DNA of 45,211 bases from Thermomicrobiales bacterium (GTDB taxonomy: Bacteria > Chloroflexota > Chloroflexia > Thermomicrobiales > UBA6265). Below, piece after piece: positions 38,717-45,211 of this stretch. Every line of letters starts with the position of its first letter. The first letter of the stretch is position 1. The translations under genes were made by a program, and so were the position numbers. The stretch is taken from assembly GCA_020432165.1 (NCBI GenBank), contig JAGQGU010000060.1:1-45211 (forward strand). Reading direction: 5' to 3'. A model generated the notes under the pieces. It made no database searches, was not told the DNA's origin, and was given only the letters and a program-made list of their open reading frames with translations.

Positions 38717-40764
38717 CCTACCGTATCCTGACCCTCGTCCTGATCGCGCTGCTCGGTTGGCAATCCGCTCAGGCGGCAGAAATGCCGACGCTGCTTGTCA
38801 GCGAGGGGCTCTTCAGCGAGAGCCAGCTGGCAACACTGCAGCGCGATGCTGATCTGGCGCAACGTAGCGGTGTCCCCATTCTCTTTGTCGTTGTTTCGGG
38901 TGACGGCACCTCGGCGGGATCAGCACAGTCCTATGCAGAGACAATGCGGACGGACTACAGCGTGGAGACCAGCCAGGATGCAGACGACGGGATTGTCTTC
39001 GTTGTGCACTGGGTTGCCAACGATCCGACAAAGAGTGTGGTCGTTTACTCTGCTGGCGAGCATGCGTTTGCTACCACCGGTTTGAGCGAAGAGACAATCG
39101 ACAGCTATATCGATAAATTTGTCATCCCGCGGCTGCAGAATGGCAAGCTCTTCGAAGCCAGCGCTTTTCTGATCCGCCTGACAAGAGCGACCAGCCTTTA
39201 CGCACCGCCACCAGCGCGAGCGATTGCGGGGGCTGCCCAAACCACCCAAAACCTCCTGCGCTATCTGGCACCGACCGTGGTGTTAGGCGTCTTCGCACTG
39301 GCTGCCACCCGCCGTGAGCCTTCCGCGAAAGAGCGATACGCGTTCATTGGGGCTGGTTTAGGGATTGCACTTATGCTGGCGGCACTGAGCATGTGGAGTC
39401 ATAGCCGAATCGGTATCGCTGGTTTGATCGCTATCGTCATTGCCCTCCTCGTCTGGGGACTCTGGACAACACATACTCCTCTGGCAATCGACTGGAGGCG
39501 ACTCGCACCAGATATCGTCATCGTGTTGGCGCTCATCGGTACATCGCTCTGGATCAACTGGCAACAGGTGGAAATCACACCCGGCGATCGCGATGAAACC
39601 CGCTGGATCAATCGCGCCTATTACGCCGCCGATCTCGCTGATCCCTTCGGTCCTACCTGGCAGGACTATGTCATCACCGTGGGGCAACCACCGCTGGGAA
39701 GTATCGCCATCGGTATCGGGATGGCGCTTCAGCATCAGGATCTGCGCGCAACAGGTGTCTGGGACTATCAGTACGACAGGAACTGGTATACCGCCATCGG
39801 TGGCTACCCCACAGATGAAGCCATGACCGCGGCCCGGCGCACAAACGCCGTGATTGGCGCGCTGGCGACAGGTGCGGCCTATGTACTGGCACGCCTCCTC
39901 ACCAATCGCATCGGCGGTGTGGCGGCCGGTGTTTACCTTGCCTGGCATCCACTCCATATCGTCCTGAGTACACAGGCATTGAGCGACGAGACATTCGCCC
40001 TCATGTTGCTACTGGCATTGATTGCCGCCTACCGATTCGCCGAGAAGCCGACCTGGGGACGTGCACTGCTGCTGGGAATGCTGCTCGGATTAGGAGGGGC
40101 AACCAAGCTAACGCCTCTTCTGCTCGCCCCACCTCTGGCAGGATTTGGGCTATTGCGACTCTGGTTCGATCGCTCTTCGGCGGGAAGACGCGCCGGCTGG
40201 ATGCTCATCGCCCAACCGTTCATCGCCTTTGCCACGTTCGTTGCCGTCTATCCCTGGCTCTGGGAGAATCCTGTACGCCGCACGTGGAGACTCTTCGCCT
40301 TCCGTTCCTCGGAGATGGATGCGCAGACAAGTGCGTGGCCAAATGCACTGGTAGAGAATCCGCTGGATGCCCTCGCCCACTTCGGATACAAGCTTACCTA
40401 CACGCATAGCACCAGTCAGAAAGCTCTCCAACATATCTACGATTGGTTAGGTATCGAGCGCACAGCAGTCGGATTCGATCTCGTGCTGGCCGCCGCCGGT
40501 ATTGTGCTGCTTCTGTGGCACGTAGGACGATATGGACTGTGGACACCGCATGCGCTCGTGGCAATACTCATGGCTGGCGAGATCGCCATCCTTGCGCTGG
40601 GAATGAAAGCCGACTTCTACCGCTACCATCTGCCCGTGGTCATGATCGTTTCAGCATTGTCGAGTTACCCGATCGGTATTGGCTGGGAAATACTCTGTGC
40701 GTGGGTATCGCAACGGCGCACGCAGCCAACACCCGAGATTATCCCGGAGGAAGCCATCGCATGA
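38713..40764 (+). CDS. TPM-domain/GT39 glycosyltransferase fusion
   Basis: A 683-residue membrane protein that joins two modules. A signal-like helix (1-21) precedes a TPM (TLP18.3/Psb32/MOLO-1) domain (about 30-165, LFSESQLATLQRDADLAQRS, DDGIVFVVHW). Then come TM helices at about 185-200, 213-233, 238-256 and 272-288. A GT39 module follows from 290, repeating the motifs of the preceding gene: DRDETRWINRAYYAADLADPFGPTW (given by its ends) and VGQPPLGSIAIGIGMAL. TPM domains act in assembly or turnover of membrane complexes, and some have phosphatase activity. It overlaps genes on both sides by 4 nt. I do not recall this fusion as a known family; function is inferred to be surface glycosylation. 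Confidence 0.75.
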   Translation: MTYRILTLVLIALLGWQSAQAAEMPTLLVSEGLFSESQLATLQRDADLAQRSGVPILFVVVSGDGTSAGSAQSYAETMRTDYSVETSQDADDGIVFVVHWVANDPTKSVVVYSAGEHAFATTGLSEETIDSYIDKFVIPRLQNGKLFEASAFLIRLTRATSLYAPPPARAIAGAAQTTQNLLRYLAPTVVLGVFALAATRREPSAKERYAFIGAGLGIALMLAALSMWSHSRIGIAGLIAIVIALLVWGLWTTHTPLAIDWRRLAPDIVIVLALIGTSLWINWQQVEITPGDRDETRWINRAYYAADLADPFGPTWQDYVITVGQPPLGSIAIGIGMALQHQDLRATGVWDYQYDRNWYTAIGGYPTDEAMTAARRTNAVIGALATGAAYVLARLLTNRIGGVAAGVYLAWHPLHIVLSTQALSDETFALMLLLALIAAYRFAEKPTWGRALLLGMLLGLGGATKLTPLLLAPPLAGFGLLRLWFDRSSAGRRAGWMLIAQPFIAFATFVAVYPWLWENPVRRTWRLFAFRSSEMDAQTSAWPNALVENPLDALAHFGYKLTYTHSTSQKALQHIYDWLGIERTAVGFDLVLAAAGIVLLLWHVGRYGLWTPHALVAILMAGEIAILALGMKADFYRYHLPVVMIVSALSSYPIGIGWEILCAWVSQRRTQPTPEIIPEEAIA

Positions 40765-42137
40765 TCAATCACCTCTTCCGGATCATCGCGGTCCTTACCC
40801 TGGTCCTACTGCCAATGCATGCCGCCGCCCGCGAGGGCGATACGCTGGAGCCAATCAGCATTGAAGCGCCAAATCTGGTGACTTACCCTGAAAATCTGCT
40901 CTCCGAAAACGACTTCAAGGCCATCAGCGGACGTGTGCAGGAAGCTCGCAACTCCGGAGTGCCGCTGGCAGTGCGCATTGTTGATGTCAGCCAACCCACG
41001 GAGGATATCCCCTTCGCCGTTCGCCGGTACGCCAGCACGGACTTCACCCAGCCATTAACGAGTGAACGCAAAACACAACTCCTCAATTCCTGGATCGAAA
41101 GCGAAGCGATCGAGACCAGCGAGGGCGCAAACGACGGGTTCCTGCTTCTGGTATTGGTGCCAGAGGATCGCACCATGACACAGGCCATCTGGTGGATAGG
41201 ACCAAACGCGCTCCCGCTCAATGGACTCACGGCAGAGAACATCGCGGCGACGCAGACGGTGATGCAACGCGAGTTCGATGCCGGCAATATGCCAAACGGC
41301 ATCTACCTGGGCATCAGCGAGTTCAGCTACAACATCCAGTTCGGCGAACCCGCGCAACTTGAGCGAACCACTCTTCAGAATACCCTGCACACTGCCACAA
41401 CCCTACTTGGTGTCGGCACCGCTCTGGCAGGTCTGGCCGTGCCAGTGGTTGCATGGATGATCTCCCGGCGACCAGTACACACCGATCCGATTGATGCTGA
41501 AATCACACCATGGGAGGCCGCAGCCTTACACGATGGCAGAGCCACCAGTGCGATCACCACGGCCATGCTGCTGGATGCAGTGCATCGGGGCGAAGCCACA
41601 CCGACCCGGAACAACGGACTGTTGATCGAAAAATCATCGGATATCGAAGCAATCGCACTCTTACAACCATTTGCTGATAGTGCAGGATCTGTGCCGCCTG
41701 ATGCCATGAACGAGATCGAAAGTATCACGATGCCGGTGCGTATCCGCATCGAAAATCGACTCGCCGATATCGGAGCATTCAATGCCCGTGCTCATGTGGA
41801 ACGCATGTGGATGCTGATCGCCATGGCGGTGGCGGCACTCATGGCGGTCGGGGCGGTTGCGCCGACTGTACGAAGCATGAGTGCGATTGGGGTGCTCGGC
41901 ATCGTGATCGCTTTGCTGGGAGTCGGCTTCGGTTGGTGGTGGTTGTCACGACGACGGTACACAACCGTCTCCGGAGAGGCGCTACTCGCGAGTTGGTTGC
42001 AGTCTGCTTCGCGTGAAGAACGCATTCTTTTCGACCTCGCTACTGAACAAACCTATCTGGTCGATCAGACCGGTGGCCCCAACACATCGTTGCAGACACA
42101 GTTGGTGCGGCGATTGCGTGGTTTGGGAGCACATTAA
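40761..42137 (+). CDS. TPM-domain membrane protein
   Basis: A 458-residue protein, third of the overlapping operon. Signal peptide 1-22, TPM-like outer domain about 36-185 (LLSENDFKAISGRVQEARNSG, EGANDGFLLLVLVPEDRT), TM about 203-222. A cytoplasmic part follows (about 225-345, WEAAALHDGRATSAITTAML), reminiscent of DUF2207 proteins. Two further TM helices lie at about 350-370 and 374-392, and a soluble tail ends the protein. The real start is ATG 40761, overlapping the previous stop as ATGA, with GGAGG 10 nt upstream. It pairs with the TPM module of its neighbour and probably forms a complex with both GT39 proteins; this is inference. Confidence 0.72.
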   Translation: MINHLFRIIAVLTLVLLPMHAAAREGDTLEPISIEAPNLVTYPENLLSENDFKAISGRVQEARNSGVPLAVRIVDVSQPTEDIPFAVRRYASTDFTQPLTSERKTQLLNSWIESEAIETSEGANDGFLLLVLVPEDRTMTQAIWWIGPNALPLNGLTAENIAATQTVMQREFDAGNMPNGIYLGISEFSYNIQFGEPAQLERTTLQNTLHTATTLLGVGTALAGLAVPVVAWMISRRPVHTDPIDAEITPWEAAALHDGRATSAITTAMLLDAVHRGEATPTRNNGLLIEKSSDIEAIALLQPFADSAGSVPPDAMNEIESITMPVRIRIENRLADIGAFNARAHVERMWMLIAMAVAALMAVGAVAPTVRSMSAIGVLGIVIALLGVGFGWWWLSRRRYTTVSGEALLASWLQSASREERILFDLATEQTYLVDQTGGPNTSLQTQLVRRLRGLGAH

Positions 42138-42143
42138 CGACAA

Positions 42144-42167
42144 ACGCCGACCATTTCTGGCCGGCGT
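42144..42167. terminator. Hairpin between convergent TPM and glycogen phosphorylase genes
   Basis: ACGCCG-A-CCA-TTTC-TGG-C-CGGCGT forms a 9-bp stem with one mismatch, 6 nt after the TPM gene stop and 33 nt from the end of the convergent phosphorylase gene. T-tracts are weak on both strands, so termination strength is uncertain. Confidence 0.6.
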
Positions 42168-42200
42168 TGCTGTCATCTCGTGTCACACTGGGTATAAACC

Positions 42201-44354
42201 CTATTGCTCACCCCTGGCGGCAGCTGTGTAGAGCTGCTCCACATAATCAATGAGCATGCGGCGAGCACTGAATTTCGGTGCGCAGGTGCGAATAGCTTCC
42301 TTCATCACCTTAATCCATTCGGTCGGGACACCCTCAGCATCACGCTGGTAATAGAGCGGCACGATGCCATGCTCCAACACATCGTACATGGCGTTGGCTT
42401 CGGCTTCGTCCTGATCCGCGCCCTCAAGATCGAGGGCTGGTTCAATACCCCAGCCATTGCGCGGATTGGCCTGGAAGCCCTCGATCCACCAGCCATCGAG
42501 AATGGAGAAGTTCGGCACACCATTGGCGGCAGCCTTCATACCACTCGTACCGGACGCTTCGAGCGGGTAACGTGGGTTGTTCACCCACACATCCACACCT
42601 GAGACGAGATTGCGGGCAATGCCCATCTCGTAGTCCTCGACAAAGGCGATACGACCACCAAACTTCGGATCGCGCGCGGTCATGTAGATCTCGCGGATCA
42701 ACTGCTTGCCACCATCGTCGGCCGGATGAGCCTTACCCGCGAAGACCAACTGCACCGGGAATTCCGGATTGGTGAGGATGCGCTGTAGACGATCGGGATC
42801 GCGGAAAAGCAACGTGGCACGCTTGTACGTGGCGAAACGACGGGCAAAGCCAAGCGTCAACACCTTGGGCGTCTGGAACGCACCGGAACTGAGCACCTGC
42901 CAGGCGTCGAAATCACCGCCGACGTAACGAGCGCGGGAGCGCTCATCCATCGCGGTGATCAGGCTCTGCTTGGCGGCCATATGGGCTGCCCAGAACTCGT
43001 TGTCGGGGATATTCAGGATGGTATCCCAAACATGCTCCTTCTCCTGCTGCTGCTGCCAGTACTGCGGCTGGTAGCGAGCATATGCCTGACGCATGTGCTT
43101 GCCGATCCAGGTACGCAGATGCACACCATTGGTGATGTGCTTGATCGGAGCATCCTCCGGAGTAGCATTTGGGAAGATGTCATACCACATCTCACGACTG
43201 ACTTCGCCGTGCTTCTCGCTCACACCGTTGCGGTGATCGGCGAGACGCATGGAGAGTGCCGTGAAGTTAAATCCCGGCTTGTCACCATGCTGACCGAGCG
43301 CGTAGAACTCCTCACGCGTCATCTTCAGGTCTGGCCAATAGCTGTGGAAATACTTGTCAATCTGCTCTTCGGTGAAGATATCGTGACCGGCCGGTACCGG
43401 TGTGTGTGTGGTGAAGACGGTGTGAGCGGCCACCTTGGCCATGGCTGCTTCCACATCCATGCCATCCACCACATACTCGCGCACGCGCTCAATCATGCTG
43501 AGAGCAGCGTGACCTTCATTCGCGTGCCAATAGGTGGGCTCGATACCGAGCTTGCGCAACAGGCGGACACCACCGATACCGAGCACGATCTCCTGGCGGA
43601 GTCGATGCCAGGTATCGCCACCGTAGAGACGGCTGGCAAGCTGCCGCGTCCAGTCCGGATTGCCTTCAACATCCGAGTCCAGCAGATAGAGAGAGACGCG
43701 TCCCACCTTGACCTGCCAAACGGCGAGTCGGAGTGCGTTCGCGACATCGTGAAGGTCGACCTCGACATAAAGCGGTGAGCCATCGGCATTCATCACCTGC
43801 TGCACGGGCTCGGAATCCGGCTCAAGGATCGCCGGTACATCCTGCTGCCAGCCGGTACTATCGATACGCTGCTGCAGATAGCCCTGGCGATAGAGCAATG
43901 ACACCGCGGTCAGCGGAATGCCCATATCACTGGCTTCCTTGATGTGGTCGCCAGCGAGCACACCAAGACCACCCGAATAGATCGGTAGCGCAGGGTGCAG
44001 GCCAAACTCGGCGGAGAAGTAGGCGAGGTTCTTGCCCACCAGCTCCGGATGATTCAGCGCAAGCCAGGTATCGGCTTCCTGACTGTGGAGCATGGCATCG
44101 AAGGTGCGCATGACTTCGTCGTAGCGGCTGAGAAATGCCGGATCCGCCACAGCCTTCACCAGGCGTTCCGGCTCAATGCGGTGCAGGAAGAGCACCGGAT
44201 TCTGCTTCACTGTTTCCCACAGTACCGGGTCCAGCTCCTTGAACAGGTAGCGGGCTGGCAAATGCCAGGTCCACCACAGGTTGTAGCTGAGCTCGTTCAG
44301 GCGATCGATGCGTTTGGGCATGTTCACCCGATTGGTCCGGACTTTGAATCCCAT
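42201..44354 (-). CDS. glgP: Alpha-glucan (glycogen) phosphorylase, GT35
   Basis: It cleaves glycogen or maltodextrin with phosphate to glucose-1-phosphate, using PLP as a phosphate donor. The 717-residue protein is of the short archaeal/Thermotoga-type family (N-terminal LSYNLWWTWHLPARYLF region, then the catalytic fold). Visible blocks are LAYFSAEFGLHPALPIYSGG near 110, WHANEGHAALSMIERV near 280, FTTHTPVPAGHDIF near 320, and FARRFATYKRATLLF near 515. The PLP site is EASGTSGMKAAANG near 625, with the Schiff-base Lys. ATG 44354 follows CGGAG; an in-frame GTG at 44387 lacks one. A TGTGCACA palindrome (44381-44388) lies just upstream. No other glycogen gene adjoins. Confidence 0.93.
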   Translation of the reverse strand: MGFKVRTNRVNMPKRIDRLNELSYNLWWTWHLPARYLFKELDPVLWETVKQNPVLFLHRIEPERLVKAVADPAFLSRYDEVMRTFDAMLHSQEADTWLALNHPELVGKNLAYFSAEFGLHPALPIYSGGLGVLAGDHIKEASDMGIPLTAVSLLYRQGYLQQRIDSTGWQQDVPAILEPDSEPVQQVMNADGSPLYVEVDLHDVANALRLAVWQVKVGRVSLYLLDSDVEGNPDWTRQLASRLYGGDTWHRLRQEIVLGIGGVRLLRKLGIEPTYWHANEGHAALSMIERVREYVVDGMDVEAAMAKVAAHTVFTTHTPVPAGHDIFTEEQIDKYFHSYWPDLKMTREEFYALGQHGDKPGFNFTALSMRLADHRNGVSEKHGEVSREMWYDIFPNATPEDAPIKHITNGVHLRTWIGKHMRQAYARYQPQYWQQQQEKEHVWDTILNIPDNEFWAAHMAAKQSLITAMDERSRARYVGGDFDAWQVLSSGAFQTPKVLTLGFARRFATYKRATLLFRDPDRLQRILTNPEFPVQLVFAGKAHPADDGGKQLIREIYMTARDPKFGGRIAFVEDYEMGIARNLVSGVDVWVNNPRYPLEASGTSGMKAAANGVPNFSILDGWWIEGFQANPRNGWGIEPALDLEGADQDEAEANAMYDVLEHGIVPLYYQRDAEGVPTEWIKVMKEAIRTCAPKFSARRMLIDYVEQLYTAAARGEQ

Positions 44355-44394
44355 CGTTATCTCCGTTTCAGGCGGATTGTTGTGCACACAAAAT

Positions 44395-44417
44395 CAAGGG
44401 GCCCCATGATCCCCTTG
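44395..44417. promoter_or_regulatory. 7-bp inverted repeat upstream of glgP
   Basis: CAAGGGG and CCCCTTG pair perfectly around a 9-nt loop, between livF and glgP and close to the TGTGCACA palindrome. It may be a regulatory hairpin or operator; no T-tract is seen. Confidence 0.3.
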
Positions 44418-44479
44418 CCGTTCACCATAATACTCCAGATAGACAAACTCACCGAGGACGCAAGCCCCGGAAATGGGTT

Positions 44480-44510
44480 CACCTGCATCTCCCAGCCAGA
44501 GATGCAGGTG
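44480..44510 (-). terminator. 12-bp hairpin downstream of livF
   Basis: CACCTGCATCTC pairs perfectly with GAGATGCAGGTG around a 7-nt loop, 9 nt after the livF stop. The T-tract on the minus strand is short (CCCATTTCC), but position and strength fit the end of a transporter operon. Confidence 0.7.
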
Positions 44511-44519
44511 GGTTGTGGT

Positions 44520-45211
44520 CTATTCTTCGCCGAGATACGCCTTACGAACCGTTTCATTGGCAAGCAGTGCCTTGGCGTTATCTTGCAGGATGATCTGGCC
44601 AGTCTGCAACACATACCCGTGACTGGCCACAGCCAGCGCCATGAGTGCGTTTTGTTCCACAAGGAGCACCGTTGTGCCCTGCTTGTTGATGTCTTTGATA
44701 ATGCTGAAGATTTGCTCCACCAGGATCGGACTGAGACCCATGCTCGGCTCGTCCAACAAAAGCAATCTCGGGCTGGCCATCAACGCCCGACCTATCGCCA
44801 GCATCTGTTGCTCACCACCGCTCATGGTGCCTGCCTTCTGGCTGGCACGCTCCTTCAGGCGGGGGAAGAGATCATAGACACGCGCCAGATCGTTCGGATC
44901 GACCTTGCCATGCACAAACGCACCCATCTGCAGATTTTCGAGCACCGACATACGTGGGAAGATACGGCGCCCTTCCGGCGACTGCGCGATTCCCATTCCA
45001 GCCACCTTGTGGGCAGGGATACCGGCAATATTGTTGCCCTTGTAGAGCACTTCGCCCTTGCGGGGAGAAAGCAATCCCGAAATGGTGCGCAAGGTTGTGC
45101 TCTTGCCCGCTCCATTCGAGCCGATCAGGGTGACGACCTCACCCTCTTTTACATCAATCGAGATACCCTTCAGGGCATGGATCTGGCCGTAATAGGAATG
45201 CACATCGTTGA
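44520..45211 (-). CDS. livF: Branched-chain amino-acid ABC transporter ATP-binding protein LivF, 5' end cut
   Basis: LivF is one of two ATPases of high-affinity Leu/Ile/Val (or amide/urea-type) importers. The frame stays open to the right edge (reading NDVHSYYGQIHALKGIS), so some 8-10 N-terminal residues are missing; the GTG at 45203 is internal. The Walker A is GSNGAGKST, the signature is MSGGEQQMLAIGRAL, the Walker B is LLLLDEPSMGLSP and the switch His is VEQN-type, as in LivF. The LivF-typical AHKVAGMGIAQSPEGRRIFP segment is present. It is the last gene of its operon; livG, livH, livM and the binding protein should lie beyond the right edge. Confidence 0.93.
   Translation of the reverse strand, partial: NDVHSYYGQIHALKGISIDVKEGEVVTLIGSNGAGKSTTLRTISGLLSPRKGEVLYKGNNIAGIPAHKVAGMGIAQSPEGRRIFPRMSVLENLQMGAFVHGKVDPNDLARVYDLFPRLKERASQKAGTMSGGEQQMLAIGRALMASPRLLLLDEPSMGLSPILVEQIFSIIKDINKQGTTVLLVEQNALMALAVASHGYVLQTGQIILQDNAKALLANETVRKAYLGEE

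Noticed and set aside
40443-40760. Extended start of the TPM membrane protein
   Set aside because: The extra 106 codons overlap the end of the TPM-GT39 gene in another frame; ATG 40761 has a ribosome site and a signal peptide.

Overview
The window is 45 kb of chromosome from a free-living bacterium of moderately high GC content (roughly 57-60% by eye), densely coded on both strands. No rRNA, tRNA, CRISPR array, phage gene or transposase was recognised. The best taxonomic guess is Chloroflexota (Thermomicrobia-like). The reasons are a cell-wall cluster without ftsA and ftsQ, many secreted or membrane beta-propeller-like proteins, eukaryotic-type kinases with SH3 tails, GT39 mannosyltransferase-like proteins, and intergenic repeats of a type common in that phylum. 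This is inference; a 16S or marker-gene search would decide it.

Left part (1-9 kb): the 3'-truncated gene of a secreted Cys-rich repeat protein, then an AT-rich gene-free stretch. After that come a class III aminotransferase, glucose-6-phosphate isomerase, an AI-2E-type permease overlapping a PRC-barrel protein, a tandem intergenic repeat, NadA with a clear promoter/operator, and a HAD hydrolase.

Middle left (9-18.5 kb): alternating, tightly convergent genes. They are a membrane Ser/Thr kinase with an SH3-like tail, a Gfo/Idh/MocA oxidoreductase, and a 761-residue kinase-like protein. The last is divergent from a two-gene membrane pair: a two-TM protein with a long coiled-coil tail, and a MotB-like protein with an Asp in its single TM helix followed by an Ala-rich rod. 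This three-gene set recalls the ZorA/ZorB stator-like pair but lacks the Zorya effectors, and it is the best candidate here for an undescribed system. A glycosyltransferase and thioredoxin follow.

Middle (18.6-26 kb): a NYN-domain protein of different base composition, then two ECF sigma factor/membrane anti-sigma cassettes and a secreted protein homologous to the sensor domain of the second anti-sigma factor. All three units share an upstream CCGTTTAC element. The two sigma genes also share a TGTGTACACA palindrome, which suggests one autoregulated envelope-sensing regulon.

Middle right (26-37 kb, minus strand): a compact dcw-type operon in the order biotin carboxylase/BCCP, rsmH, murF, mraY, murD, murC, ddl, ftsZ, nrdR. 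The genes ftsL, ftsI, murE, ftsW, murG, murB, ftsQ and ftsA are absent from it.

Right part (37-45 kb): a three-gene overlapping membrane operon (GT39 protein, TPM-GT39 fusion, TPM membrane protein) divergent from the carboxylase across a 16-bp palindrome. It is followed by alpha-glucan phosphorylase and the 5'-truncated livF of a branched-chain amino-acid ABC transporter.
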